Part shown: positions 7,410 to 16,597 of the stretch, in pieces | How positions within the stretch are numbered: the first letter of the stretch is position 1 | How the letters are laid out: each line of letters begins with the position of its first letter | Assembly (NCBI GenBank): GCA_017961765.1 | Contig: JAGCWQ010000157.1 | Coordinates: 1 to 37,949, forward strand | Direction of reading: 5' to 3' | DNA length: 37,949 nucleotides | Source of the DNA: Paludibacteraceae bacterium | GTDB lineage: Bacteria; Bacteroidota; Bacteroidia; Bacteroidales; Paludibacteraceae | Translations under genes and position numbers: made by a program | The notes under the pieces: model-generated | The model's database searches: none | What the model was told of the DNA's origin: nothing | The model's input: the letters and a program-made list of their open reading frames with translations, nothing else

Positions 7410-8249
7410 GTGTATAGCATATTCGACAGCGGATCGACAAAAACGGAAATGCTCCTTAAGGGGGAAAATCGAAACGAGACATTCCTCTTTCCCGGCATCA
7501 ATCCCTTCTATCAAACAGAGGAGGAGATCGTCGCCTTGCTAAAAGAGCATATCAACGAAGAGGTGCCAACAAGGAAAGTGGAGCGATTGTTTTTCTATGG
7601 AGCAGGCTGCTCTTTTCCCGAAAAGAAGGCAATTGTACGGAATGCCTTGGGGAAAATCTTCACAGAGGCAGAGATTGTCGTAGAAAACGACCTGCTAGCC
7701 GCTTCCCGTGCCCTATTCCAAAATGAGCGAGGCATCGCATGCATCTTAGGAACCGGCGCCAACTCCTGCCTCTACGACGGGAAACAGATTGTCCAAAACG
7801 TGTCGCCTCTCGGGTTCATTCTCGGAGACGAAGGGAGCGGAGCCAACATCGGAAAACGATTCGTGGCAGATTGTCTGAAAGGGCTAATGCCTCAACCCCT
7901 TCAAGAAGCCTTCTTCACCAAGATGCAGACGACCGCACAAGCCGTCATGGACAATGTCTATAAGAAGCCATTTCCCAACCGCTATCTTGCCTCCTTGTGC
8001 CGTTTCATCTACGGTTACAGAGAGACACCCTACGTGCAGGAACTCGTCAAGGATTGCTTTTCCGACTTCTTCGAACGAAACATCCTGCAGTACCCCGTCG
8101 GAAATGAGAAATTAGGCTTTGTCGGCTCCATCGCCCACTACTTCGAGAAGGAACTGACGGAAGTGGCGGAATCATACGGATTCAGCATCTCAATCATCCT
8201 CAAGCAACCTATGGAAGGCTTGAACCAATACCACACCAACAATCTATAA
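7410..8249 (+). CDS. BadF/BadG/BcrA/BcrD-type ATPase, N-acetylglucosamine kinase-like
   Basis: This 279-residue protein has the ASKHA (actin/hexokinase) fold. The phosphate-1 loop DSGSTKTEM is at residues 6-14, the phosphate-2 type loop ILGTGANSCLYDG is near 112-124, and LGDEGSGANIGKR near 137-149 is the signature of the GlcNAc kinase-like subgroup. Such enzymes phosphorylate amino sugars with ATP; in Bacteroidetes small proteins of this type are usually annotated as N-acetylglucosamine kinase or simply ATPase. The start is a GTG at 7410: no in-frame ATG exists just upstream and the fold requires the N-terminal strand. It precedes rimM by 9 bp, so the two are probably cotranscribed. The sugar substrate is inferred from the family only. 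Confidence 0.88.
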   Translation: MYSIFDSGSTKTEMLLKGENRNETFLFPGINPFYQTEEEIVALLKEHINEEVPTRKVERLFFYGAGCSFPEKKAIVRNALGKIFTEAEIVVENDLLAASRALFQNERGIACILGTGANSCLYDGKQIVQNVSPLGFILGDEGSGANIGKRFVADCLKGLMPQPLQEAFFTKMQTTAQAVMDNVYKKPFPNRYLASLCRFIYGYRETPYVQELVKDCFSDFFERNILQYPVGNEKLGFVGSIAHYFEKELTEVAESYGFSISIILKQPMEGLNQYHTNNL

Positions 8250-8258
8250 CACCCCAAT

Positions 8259-8822
8259 ATGATAACAAAAGAAGAAGTCCTGAAAATAGGAAAAATAACA
8301 AAGCCTCACGGACTACAAGGCGAATTGGCCTTCCATTTCGAGACCGACATCTTCGACGAAGTGGAACTCCCCTATTTCATCTGTGAAATGGACGGCATCC
8401 TAGTTCCTTTCTTCATCGAAGACTACCGCTTCAAAAACGACGAAACGGGACTAGTCAAGTTCGAAGGAATAGACGACGAGAAGGAAGCCAAAAACCTCGT
8501 CAACGCAGACCTTTACATCTCCCGCAAATTCATACCAGACGAGATGGATCCCGTGGAACTAGAAGGTTCCTCCTTCTATGTCGGCTACCATATCCTGACC
8601 AAAGAGAATCAGGAGATTGGTGAAATCACGGCAATAGACGACTCCACCGAAAACATCCTATTCGAACTCAGCACCCCTGACGGAGAAGAACTTCTCATCC
8701 CGGCACAAGATGAATTCATCATCGAGATTGACGACGAGAAGCGCACCATCACCATGGATCTTCCCGAAGGAATTCTCCTGCTCAACACGGAGAACGACGA
8801 TTTGCCGACGGACGAAGATTAA
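8259..8822 (+). CDS. rimM: ribosome maturation factor RimM
   Basis: This 187-residue protein is RimM, which helps mature the 3' (head) domain of 16S rRNA and binds ribosomal protein S19. The N-terminal beta-barrel begins with KIGKITKPHGLQGELAFHFETD (residues 9-30, the usual GxIxxxHGxxGE block). The C-terminal PRC-barrel-like domain holds FYVGYHILTKENQEIGEITAI and ELLIPAQDEFIIEIDDEKRTITMDLPEGIL, the standard RimM ending. The protein is slightly longer than the common 170 residues because of an acidic tail (NTENDDLPTDED). It lies 9 bp after the sugar kinase gene, and a bidirectional terminator follows. Confidence 0.96.
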   Translation: MITKEEVLKIGKITKPHGLQGELAFHFETDIFDEVELPYFICEMDGILVPFFIEDYRFKNDETGLVKFEGIDDEKEAKNLVNADLYISRKFIPDEMDPVELEGSSFYVGYHILTKENQEIGEITAIDDSTENILFELSTPDGEELLIPAQDEFIIEIDDEKRTITMDLPEGILLLNTENDDLPTDED

Positions 8823-8920
8823 GTACAAACAAATTCCCGAACTACGGGCTATTCCAGACACTCATTGTGAGACTATCTGGAATCCGACATCACGGAACCC
8901 AAATACGGAAAGAGAAAAAT

Positions 8921-8956
8921 CGGGCTTTGAGAACTCAAAAGAGAACTCAAAGCCCG
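8921..8956. terminator. bidirectional terminator between rimM and recQ
   Basis: CGGGCTTTGAG pairs with CTCAAAGCCCG (11 bp) around a 14-nt loop. Downstream on the plus strand is ATAGCTTTTT, and on the minus strand ATTTTTCTCT, so it can stop both convergent transcripts. A second smaller inverted repeat, ATTCCAGA and TCTGGAAT, sits just before it at 8851-8883. Confidence 0.88.
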
Positions 8957-8992
8957 ATAGCTTTTTATATTACAGAGGTTCGCCCTGCCTAA

Positions 8993-11185
8993 TCAATTAC
9001 CCATTTCCGACAAGAATTTAATACGAACCAAACGTATCTCCTCCTCCGTATAATCGTTAGGGCCCAACTCTTCAAGAGCCTTCTCCACATCGTCCGTCTC
9101 CGCCTCATCCTTGAAATAATCGAAGACTTCGTCGATACGATCCTGATCCATGATTTGGACAAGGAAATAGTTGATATTTATCTTGGTTCCCGAATAGACG
9201 ATAGCCTCAATCTCATCCAACAACTCACTGAAGTCCAAACCTTTCGACTCCGCAATGTCGTCCAATGCGATCTTTCTGTCTATGGCTTGGATGATGGAGA
9301 CCTTCAACTTGGATTTGTTGGCGACAGAACGCACGCGCAAATCCTCCGGACGCTCGATCTCGTTTTCCTGGACATGAGTGCGGATCAACTTCACGAAGTC
9401 CTCGCCGAAACGTTTCGCCTTACCAGCGCCGACACCTGGAATGTTCTGCAACTCCTCCAATGTAATCGGATAGGTCGTTGCCATCGCTTCCAAAGAAGGG
9501 TCTTGGAAAATGACGAAAGGAGGCACCTTCAAAGTCTTGGACATCTTCTTCCGCAAATCCTTCAACATGGAGAACAGTTCGGGATCGACCGCGCATGCCC
9601 CACCCTTGAGTTGGACATCCGAAATCTCCTCGTCTTCCTCCTCGTCGTTTTCATCGACAATGTGGAACGACTTAGGCTTATCCAAGAAAGCCTTACCTTC
9701 CTTTGTCACCTTGAGGATACCATAATTCTCGATGTCTTTGGTAATATAGCCTTCCAACATGGCAGTTTCGATAACCGTTTGCCAAGTACGCTCACTTTCG
9801 CCCTTGCCTTCACCAAAAATCTCAAGTTCATTATGGCCATAAGACAACACGTCAGCCGTCTCATTTCCCATTACGACATCAATCACATGCTCAATCTTAA
9901 ACTTCTCATTCAACGCTATGATGGTTTCTAAAACCGTACATAGAAACTCTTTTCCTTCCACTTGTTTTTTCGGATTTAAACAATTATCACAATTACCACA
10001 ATTATCTTCTGCGTAAACCTCGCCGAAATAATGCATCAGCACCTTCCTTCGGCAGATGGACGTCTCCGCATAGGAGGCCGTCTCCATCAGCAGTTGCCTA
10101 CCGATTTCCTGTTCGGCCACCGGCTTACCTTGCATAAACTTCTCCAATTTCTGCAAATCCTTGCTGGAATAGAAAGCTATGCATTGGCCTTCGCCTCCGT
10201 CACGCCCTGCGCGACCCGTCTCCTGATAGTAGCCCTCCAAACTCTTCGGAATATCATAATGGATGACGTAGCGCACGTCAGGCTTATCGATACCCATACC
10301 GAAAGCAATCGTTGCGACAATCACCTCGACACGCTCCATCAAGAAGCTATCCTGATTGCCCGAGCGGGTGGAACTGTCCATTCCCGCATGGTAGGCCAAG
10401 GCGTTGATGCCGTTCACACGCAGCATCTCAGCCAGTTCCTCCACCTTCTTTCGACTAAGGCAGTAGATGATTCCCGATTTGCCCGATTGGGATTTGATGT
10501 ACTTAATAATATCCTTGTCCACATCATCCGTCTTGCGGCGAACCTCATAATAGAGATTAGGCCGATTGAACGAGGAGCGGAAAACAGCCGCATCAGCCAT
10601 ACCCAAATTCTTCTGGATATCGTGTTGCACCTTCGGCGTGGCCGTAGCTGTCAAAGCGATGACCCCTGCCTTTTGCCCTATCTCGTTAATGATCGGGCGG
10701 ATGCGCCTATACTCCGGTCTGAAATCATGTCCCCATTCTGAAATACAATGAGCCTCGTCCACCGCATAGAAAGAAATTTTCACCTGACGGAGGAATTCCA
10801 CGTTTTCCACCTTCGTCAAAGACTCCGGCGCCACATAAAGCAGCTTCGTCTTTCCAGAAAGGATGTCCGACTTCACATTCTCTATCGCACTCTTCGTCAA
10901 CGATGAATTTATGAAATGGGCAATCCCATCCTCCTCACTGAAGTTACGCATCGCATCCACCTGGTTCTTCATCAAAGCAATCAAAGGAGATATGACGACA
11001 GCCGTACCCTCCATCAACAAGGAGGGAAGCTGATAGCACAACGACTTTCCGCCACCTGTCGGCATGAGTACAAACGTATCCTTGCCTTCCAACACATTTC
11101 GAATAATGGCCTCTTGATTGCCCTTGAACTTGTCAAATCCGAAATGCAACTTCAGCTGTTCCGTAAGTTCATTAAAATTTACCAT
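8993..11185 (-). CDS. recQ: ATP-dependent DNA helicase RecQ
   Basis: This 730-residue SF2 helicase unwinds DNA 3' to 5' in recombination and replication-fork repair. The motifs are in order: Q-motif region FGFDKFKGNQEAII (15-28), Walker A MPTGGGKSLCYQLP (about 40-53), DEAH box AVDEAHCISEWGHDFRPEY (near 140-158), TATATPKVQ, the motif VI-type QETGRAGRDG, and the RQC zinc cluster CRRKVLMHYFGEVY with CGNCDNC. A winged-helix part and a C-terminal HRDC-like segment (LRKKMSKTLKVPPFVIFQD with ELQNIPGVGAGKAKRFGEDF) follow. The C-terminal extension with an acidic end is normal for Bacteroidetes RecQ of about 725 residues. It lies downstream of clpX with a 111-bp gap and ends at the convergent terminator. 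Confidence 0.97.
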   Translation of the reverse strand: MVNFNELTEQLKLHFGFDKFKGNQEAIIRNVLEGKDTFVLMPTGGGKSLCYQLPSLLMEGTAVVISPLIALMKNQVDAMRNFSEEDGIAHFINSSLTKSAIENVKSDILSGKTKLLYVAPESLTKVENVEFLRQVKISFYAVDEAHCISEWGHDFRPEYRRIRPIINEIGQKAGVIALTATATPKVQHDIQKNLGMADAAVFRSSFNRPNLYYEVRRKTDDVDKDIIKYIKSQSGKSGIIYCLSRKKVEELAEMLRVNGINALAYHAGMDSSTRSGNQDSFLMERVEVIVATIAFGMGIDKPDVRYVIHYDIPKSLEGYYQETGRAGRDGGEGQCIAFYSSKDLQKLEKFMQGKPVAEQEIGRQLLMETASYAETSICRRKVLMHYFGEVYAEDNCGNCDNCLNPKKQVEGKEFLCTVLETIIALNEKFKIEHVIDVVMGNETADVLSYGHNELEIFGEGKGESERTWQTVIETAMLEGYITKDIENYGILKVTKEGKAFLDKPKSFHIVDENDEEEDEEISDVQLKGGACAVDPELFSMLKDLRKKMSKTLKVPPFVIFQDPSLEAMATTYPITLEELQNIPGVGAGKAKRFGEDFVKLIRTHVQENEIERPEDLRVRSVANKSKLKVSIIQAIDRKIALDDIAESKGLDFSELLDEIEAIVYSGTKININYFLVQIMDQDRIDEVFDYFKDEAETDDVEKALEELGPNDYTEEEIRLVRIKFLSEMGN

Positions 11186-11296
11186 AAGGCTCTATTTTGT
11201 TTGTGAACAAAGAATCTTACCCAATGGCAGCCTATCGAAAACGGGGACAAATTTATATACTTAGTCCTCTCTCTCGCAATATTTTTTGAAAAAAAT

Positions 11297-12529
11297 TTAC
11301 GCTGCCTTCAATTTTTCAATATTTGCCTTTTTGAGCTTCTCCTTCGCATAGTCCAAATCGATATGCAAAGTCTTCTCATTTGAAGAAGGCATCTCATACA
11401 TCACATCAATCATTATCGTCTCCACGATGGAACGTAATCCTCTGGCACCCAGTTTGAATTCCACTGCCGTATCGACTATGAACTCGAAGACCTTCTCGTC
11501 GAAAGTCAATTCAATTCCATCCATCTCAAACAATTTTATATATTGCTTTATGATGGAATTCTTCGGTTCCGTCAAAATCCGACGCAAGGCATCGCGGTCC
11601 AATTGGTCGAGGTGGCACAACATCGGCAAACGACCGATTATCTCCGGAATCAAGCCAAACGACTTCAAATCTTGAGGAGAGACATACTGCAACAAGTTGG
11701 AAGTATCCAATTTCCCTTGCTCCTTGGCTGCCGCATAGCCCACTACCTTCGTGTTCAGACGATTGGCTATCTTGCGTTCGATGCCGTCGAATGCACCACC
11801 GCAGATGAAGAGGATGTTCTTCGTATTCACCGGAATCATCTTCTGGTCGGGATGCTTACGTCCACCTTGAGGCGGAACATTCACCACCGAACCCTCCAAC
11901 AATTTGAGCAATCCCTGTTGGACGCCCTCACCACTCACGTCCCTCGTGATGGACGGGTTATCACCCTTTCGGGCTATCTTGTCAATCTCATCGATGAAGA
12001 CAATGCCCCGTTCAGCCGCCTCGACGTTATAGTCGGAGACTTGAAGCAGACGGGTAAGAATGCTTTCGATATCCTCGCCGACATAACCAGCCTCCGTCAA
12101 TACCGTAGCATCCACGATGGTGAAGGGCACCTTCAACTTCTTGGCAATCGTCTTGGCCAACAACGTCTTTCCCGTACCGGTGGAGCCCACCATGATGATG
12201 TTGGATTTTTCGATCTCCACACCGTCATCCGTCTCCTTCTGCATCAATCGCTTATAATGGTTGTAAACAGCGACAGACAATGTCTTTTTCGCTTCATCCT
12301 GCCCGATGACATAAGCATCAAGGAAAGCCTTCAATTCCTTCGGCTTAGGCAACTCGTCGCCCTTGACCGAAAATTGGTTGGATGCCTTGGCTTGCAGATT
12401 GTCCTTGATAATCTCGTAAGCCTGTTCCACACAATAGTCACAGATATAGCAATCCATGCCAGTTATCAACAAATTAGCCTCCTTTTTAGGCCTTCCGCAG
12501 AAACTGCACCTATCCACCGTTCTTGCCAT
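11297..12529 (-). CDS. clpX: ATP-dependent Clp protease ATP-binding subunit ClpX
   Basis: This 410-residue AAA+ unfoldase recognises tagged substrates and feeds them to ClpP. The N-terminal zinc-binding domain has CSFCG (8-12) and CYICDYC (28-34). The AAA+ module shows Walker A GSTGTGKT (about 116-123), the pore loop GYVGED, Walker [12 protein letters not shown], the RKH loop region [10 protein letters not shown], and the sensor/arginine finger region GRLPML. The ClpP-docking IGF-type loop appears as KSFGLIPE, a variant region. The length is normal. It starts 32 bp after the clpP stop codon in the same orientation, the standard clpP-clpX operon, with recQ next. Confidence 0.98.
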   Translation of the reverse strand: MARTVDRCSFCGRPKKEANLLITGMDCYICDYCVEQAYEIIKDNLQAKASNQFSVKGDELPKPKELKAFLDAYVIGQDEAKKTLSVAVYNHYKRLMQKETDDGVEIEKSNIIMVGSTGTGKTLLAKTIAKKLKVPFTIVDATVLTEAGYVGEDIESILTRLLQVSDYNVEAAERGIVFIDEIDKIARKGDNPSITRDVSGEGVQQGLLKLLEGSVVNVPPQGGRKHPDQKMIPVNTKNILFICGGAFDGIERKIANRLNTKVVGYAAAKEQGKLDTSNLLQYVSPQDLKSFGLIPEIIGRLPMLCHLDQLDRDALRRILTEPKNSIIKQYIKLFEMDGIELTFDEKVFEFIVDTAVEFKLGARGLRSIVETIMIDVMYEMPSSNEKTLHIDLDYAKEKLKKANIEKLKAA

Positions 12530-12561
12530 CTATTCTACCTATTTCTTCTCTATTCTAGTTA

Positions 12562-13260
12562 TTACTTAGCAGCATCCACCTTGGCTTTCTTCTCCTTGAC
12601 CAAGACCTCGTCAATCATACCGTAGGCCTTAGCCTCCTCGGCGGTCATCCAGTAGTCACGGTCGGAATCCTGCTCGATCTTAGCGAAATCGTTGCCAGAA
12701 TGGTCAGCAATGATCGTATAGAGCTCCTTCTTCAACTTTTGGATCTCCCTTGCCGTAATCTCGATGTCGGATGCTTGACCCTGTGCGCCACCCATCGGTT
12801 GGTGGATCATGACGCGGGAATGCTTCAACGCAGAACGTTTCCCTTTTGTCCCCGCCACAAGGAGGACAGCCGCCATGGAAGCCGCCATGCCCGTACAGAT
12901 CGTAGCCACGTCGCAACCGATATACTGCATCGTATCATAAATGCCTAAGCCCGCATAGACAGAACCGCCAGGAGAGTTGAAGTAGATGGAGATATCCTTG
13001 CCTGGATCGGAAGAGTCCAAATAGAGCAACTGCGCTTGAATCACATTTGCCGTGTAATCGTCGATCTGGGTTCCCAAGAAGATGATACGATCCATCATCA
13101 AACGAGAGAAGACATCCATCTGCGTGACATTCAACGCCCTTTCCTCCAAAATACTGGGAGAGATATATCCATACTCGTTGGTCACGCTCATATACTGATC
13201 CAACGCCAAGCCATTCATACCCAAATGAGCAGTGGCAAATTTTCTAAAATCGTTATTCAT
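12562..13260 (-). CDS. clpP: ATP-dependent Clp protease proteolytic subunit ClpP
   Basis: This 232-residue serine peptidase subunit forms the double heptameric proteolytic chamber used by ClpX. The catalytic triad is visible: Ser in TGMAASMAAVLL, His in SRVMIHQPMGG, and Asp in EQDSDRDYWM. The substrate-binding YFNSPGGSVYAGLGIYD block and the MMDRIIFLGTQIDD N-terminal block are typical. The N-terminus is about 30 residues longer than the mature E. coli protein (FRKFATAHLGMNGLALDQYM), as in other Bacteroidetes, and is probably processed. The C-terminus is a lysine-rich tail (VKEKKAKVDAAK). It heads clpP-clpX; a gap of 580 bp separates it from tig. Confidence 0.97.
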   Translation of the reverse strand: MNNDFRKFATAHLGMNGLALDQYMSVTNEYGYISPSILEERALNVTQMDVFSRLMMDRIIFLGTQIDDYTANVIQAQLLYLDSSDPGKDISIYFNSPGGSVYAGLGIYDTMQYIGCDVATICTGMAASMAAVLLVAGTKGKRSALKHSRVMIHQPMGGAQGQASDIEITAREIQKLKKELYTIIADHSGNDFAKIEQDSDRDYWMTAEEAKAYGMIDEVLVKEKKAKVDAAK

Positions 13261-13791
13261 ATATTCTATCTATTATCCAATTACAAACCTCAAAAAGAGT
13301 GTTTTTTCTCAATAGGAGCATGCTTCCTGATTCTTTCAGACAAACGGTTTCCATTGCATTGGGACGATTCCGACCGAGAGAAGGCTCCACGACCCCGAAA
13401 CGGGATCCTCATCATCCGGCCTTCTTTCCCGACCTCATCTAAACCCAACATCTAATTTATACATTTTTCCGAAATTACAAAACACTAATGCGTCAATTTT
13501 CCATTTTCCTCCATTAGGTTTTGAATGAAACAAGGAAAGAAAATCCGTTGAATAAACGAATGATTTTGCAAAACATGAAAACAAGAATCCCAACCTACAG
13601 TATAAGATCTCAAGAATTAATCTCAACAATCGCATTAGAGATATCCCGAACATTTCACAAGAAAACATATCCTTTACTTACGGACCCATCCGCTCCTTTA
13701 CTTCCCCGAAAAGGAAGAAGCGAGCCAGAGAAACATCCCTTTGAAATCTGATGCAAAAGAAATTCATTCTTTTGAAATAGGCAAAAAAAAA
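13261..13791. other. unusually long tig-clpP intergenic region
   Basis: There are 531 bp between the tig terminator and the clpP start. The short ORFs in either strand have no family resemblance. The region should hold the clpP promoter, but no exact TAnnTTTG was found on the minus strand. I see no repeat or RNA gene that I can support. Confidence 0.5.
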
Positions 13792-13814
13792 TCCCGACAA
13801 AACACTTGTCGGGA
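13792..13814. terminator. Rho-independent terminator after tig
   Basis: TCCCGACAA pairs with TTGTCGGGA around a 5-nt loop. On the minus strand, the direction of tig, it is followed by a run of nine or ten T; on the plus strand by CTCTTTTTTT. It is thus strong in both directions and separates tig from clpPX transcription. Confidence 0.9.
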
Positions 13815-13840
13815 CTCTTTTTTTATGTTCTATAACAGAA

Positions 13841-15196
13841 TTATGCCTCTTTCTCTTCGAACATCTTGTTGAACTCATCCAAAGAAACTGCCTTGTTATC
13901 CACTTTGACAGCACCCTTAACGATAGCGACGATCTTATCCTCCACTACCTTATCAACGATATTCGTCAAGTTTTCCTTCTTGCCCAACATATCCTTCACA
14001 TAGTTTTCCAACACATCTTCAGGAACCGACATCATGCCGTATTGAGCGAATTGAGCCTTAGCTGCCTTCTTTGCGAAATCCTTCAAGTCAGCATCCTCTA
14101 CCTTCACCTTGTTGTCAGCAGCGATCTTCTCCTTGATGAGGTGCCACTTCAAATCATCCAACATCTTAGGGAAATCCTTCTCCAAGACATCTTCCTTCAA
14201 ATTCTCGTTCGTAGTCAATGCCCAACGCTTCAAGAAAGCCTCAGGGAAGACAACGCCGTCCAACTTCTTAAGGAATGTGTCGCGGATGTCCAACATGAAC
14301 TTATAGTCGCTATCTACAGTCAAAGAAGAAGTCAACTCCTCCTTGATCTTAGCCTTGAACTCCTCTTCGCTCTTTGCAACGCCCTCGCCGAGAGCCTTGT
14401 CAAACAACTCTTGGTTCATCTCAGCCTCCTTATAACGAGTGATTCCCTTGATAGAGAATTGGAAATCAGATGAAAGTTCAGCAGCTTGCTCCTTAGAAAT
14501 CTTCAAGAATGAAGAGATCTCATTCTCGTTCTCGTAAGCAGCCTTAGGGTTGAATACGACAACAGCGTCCTTCTTCGCACCTACGAACAAAGCCTTTTGA
14601 GCGTCGTTCTTCATATACTTAGGGCAAAGCACTGCATCCGTCACCTTGATGCCGCCTTCCTTTTCAGCACCGTTAGCCAACTCTACGATGTCACCCTTAA
14701 CCACGTCGGCCTCGATGACCTCATCCACTTGGTCGTAGCTACCGAAACGACCTGTATAAGACTTGACAGTATTTGCCAACATCTCATCGTCAACCGAAAT
14801 CTCATAATAAGGCAAAGAGACCTTCTTATTCAACTCGATGTTAAATTCAGGAGCAATAGCAATATCGAACACGAACTCGAAAGAATCGCCATCCAAATCA
14901 ACCTCCTTTTGGTCTGCGCTTGGCAATGGTTCGCCGAGGAGCTTGATACCATTTTCCTTCACATAAGAGAGGAGTTGCTCAGAAACCAACTTGTTCAACT
15001 CATCTACAAGGACACCCTTGCCATACATCTTTTGGATCAAAGCGGCAGGAACGTGACCAGGACGGAATCCAGGAATATTAGCCTTTTGGCGATAACTGCG
15101 CAAAGTTTTCTCTACTCTTTCTTTACAATCGTTCTTTTCAACTACCAACGTAAGCGTTGCGTTTACTTCGTCGATATTTTTTCTCTCAACATTCAT
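13841..15196 (-). CDS. tig: trigger factor chaperone
   Basis: This 451-residue protein is the ribosome-associated chaperone that meets nascent chains at the exit tunnel. The N-terminal ribosome-binding domain has the signature NIPGFRPGHVP (about 40-50). The middle region, where the FKBP-type PPIase domain sits in E. coli, is divergent (VDEVIEADVVKGDIVELANGAEKEGGIKV), as is usual for Bacteroidetes. The long helical C-terminal domain contains KEELTSSLTVDSDYKFMLDIRDTFLKK. The start MNVERKNIDEVNATLTLVVEK is the normal family start. It is upstream of clpP and clpX in the same orientation, but a strong terminator lies between them. A -7 element for tig is seen at 15281-15288. Confidence 0.96.
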   Translation of the reverse strand: MNVERKNIDEVNATLTLVVEKNDCKERVEKTLRSYRQKANIPGFRPGHVPAALIQKMYGKGVLVDELNKLVSEQLLSYVKENGIKLLGEPLPSADQKEVDLDGDSFEFVFDIAIAPEFNIELNKKVSLPYYEISVDDEMLANTVKSYTGRFGSYDQVDEVIEADVVKGDIVELANGAEKEGGIKVTDAVLCPKYMKNDAQKALFVGAKKDAVVVFNPKAAYENENEISSFLKISKEQAAELSSDFQFSIKGITRYKEAEMNQELFDKALGEGVAKSEEEFKAKIKEELTSSLTVDSDYKFMLDIRDTFLKKLDGVVFPEAFLKRWALTTNENLKEDVLEKDFPKMLDDLKWHLIKEKIAADNKVKVEDADLKDFAKKAAKAQFAQYGMMSVPEDVLENYVKDMLGKKENLTNIVDKVVEDKIVAIVKGAVKVDNKAVSLDEFNKMFEEKEA

Positions 15197-15280
15197 TTTA
15201 TAATACTTATTTTTAGTTTTCCCTTATTGTCCTAAAACCAGCGTTTTGCACTGAAATACAATAACATACAAATGATTTTG

Positions 15281-15288
15281 CAAAGTTA
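15281..15288 (-). promoter_or_regulatory. putative -7 promoter element of tig
   Basis: On the minus strand this reads TAACTTTG, an exact match to TAnnTTTG, 85 bp upstream of the tig start. No clear TTTG -33 box was found at the expected spacing. Confidence 0.5.
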
Positions 15289-15533
15289 AGAAAAAAGATT
15301 CAATGTTTCGTGCTTTACGATAAAAATTTACGCCCAACAATCAGGGCATTTTCAAAATTTACAGCACAAGAGACTTTCGGGCATTTTCTATTTATTCATT
15401 TGGCTCTTGACTAATTATTGTCTGTTTTTTTTAATCCGTCCATGTCTGAGACATTAATTTATAGGAAGACGATACTTTTGCCAATGATGAGAACCCAAGG
15501 GATAAAGCAAACGGCAACCAAAGAAAATAAAAA

Positions 15534-15558
15534 AGTCCGGAAGCAAAGCCCCCGGACT
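15534..15558 (-). terminator. terminator after the coiled-coil lipoprotein gene
   Basis: On the minus strand AGTCCGG pairs with CCGGACT around an 11-nt loop and is followed by TTTTTTATTTTC. It lies 26 bp after the stop codon of the lipoprotein gene. Confidence 0.85.
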
Positions 15559-15583
15559 CCTTTATGATGTTCTCAACTATAGA

Positions 15584-16435
15584 TTAGTCGATTTGGATAA
15601 CCAAAATTCTTGAGCTTGCCCAGAATGAAGAGTAGTCCTTGATTTTGAAAACCAAAGTCTTCTCTGTAGCAGACTTCTTATCCAAAGAGAAAGAAGACTC
15701 AGGGTGAGAAGTGTACAACTTAGCCTTCTTTGAACCCAAGTCAAGACCTGTGAACTCACGGATATCCACCTTAGTGAAGATGCTCTTGTTAACACGTGCA
15801 GTCTTCAAATCACCTTCCTTCAAGCCCTTAGCCTTCAAGTCCTTCTTAGTACCGATGATGTACCAAGCCGTATTCAACTCCTCGTCTTGAGCCTTGATAG
15901 CAGCAGCTTGTTGAGCAGAAACCTTGCTCAAAGAATCTTGCATAGATTGAAGGTTAGAAACAGCCTTGTCCAACTCAGCGATCTTGATATCCTTCTCCTC
16001 CAATTGAGTCTTGAGTTTTTGGATCTCCTCAGTACGCTCCTTCAAGTCTCTCTTCAAACCAGCAACGATACCCTTGAAGCTAGCAGCGCTTTGCTTAGCA
16101 GAAGCGAGGTCAGCCTCCAATTGGTCGATTTGCTTCTTACTGTTTGCGATATACTCAGAAATTGATTGGAAGCTCTCTTGGATCTTCTCCTTGCTTTCTG
16201 AAGTAACGCCCTCAGCACCCTCTACGTTTTGGATAATGCCCATCTCAGTCTCCTTGATGTTCTTGATATTTGATTGAACCAACATGATGGTAGCCAAATA
16301 ATCATTCATCTGAGCTTCTGTTTGATCCTTTACCTGTTGGATTGAGTCTCTTTGAAACGTCAACCTCTTGATTTCTTCTTGGTTACAAGAAACAGTCAAA
16401 AGTGCAATCAATGCACCAAATAAAACTTTTTTCAT
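15584..16435 (-). CDS. coiled-coil lipoprotein of unknown function
   Basis: This 283-residue protein starts with a lipoprotein signal (MKKVLFGALIALLTVSC, lipobox ending at Cys17), so it is likely anchored in the inner or outer membrane. Residues of about 20-175 form a long heptad-rich coiled coil with many Gln, Lys and Glu (for example LKERTEEIQKLKTQLEEKD). A C-terminal globular part of about 90 residues starts at ELNTAWYIIGTKKDLKAKGL, continues through TSHPESSFSLDK and ends with FWASSRILVIQID. I recognise this overall design from conserved Bacteroidetes lipoproteins but know no function. It is separated from tig and from rsmI by terminator and promoter-like sequences, so it is likely a single-gene unit. 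Confidence 0.85.
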   Translation of the reverse strand: MKKVLFGALIALLTVSCNQEEIKRLTFQRDSIQQVKDQTEAQMNDYLATIMLVQSNIKNIKETEMGIIQNVEGAEGVTSESKEKIQESFQSISEYIANSKKQIDQLEADLASAKQSAASFKGIVAGLKRDLKERTEEIQKLKTQLEEKDIKIAELDKAVSNLQSMQDSLSKVSAQQAAAIKAQDEELNTAWYIIGTKKDLKAKGLKEGDLKTARVNKSIFTKVDIREFTGLDLGSKKAKLYTSHPESSFSLDKKSATEKTLVFKIKDYSSFWASSRILVIQID

Positions 16436-16531
16436 CTTTTTGTTTTTAATTAATAATTATTTATTGCTTATTTCAATCTATTATATCCTTTTTGTCCAGC
16501 ACATTTCCGTGCTATCAAGACAAAAAACGTC

Positions 16532-16539
16532 CAAATTTA
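16532..16539 (-). promoter_or_regulatory. putative -7 element of the coiled-coil lipoprotein gene
   Basis: On the minus strand this reads TAAATTTG, which fits TAnnTTTG, about 97 bp upstream of the start. No matching -33 TTTG was found, so support is moderate. Confidence 0.4.
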
Positions 16540-16597
16540 TATTTTATTTGCTTTTGTCCGCACTATTTTTTCGTTTTTTTATCAAATCCGGCCGTAA

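Noticed and set aside
9155-12625. Long plus-strand open frames opposite recQ and clpX as possible antisense genes
   Set aside because: They are shadows of highly conserved coding sequences and show no codon or motif support of their own.
13435-13914. Small open frames in the tig-clpP gap
   Set aside because: They lie on both strands, cross the terminator hairpin or the end of tig, and have no recognisable motif.
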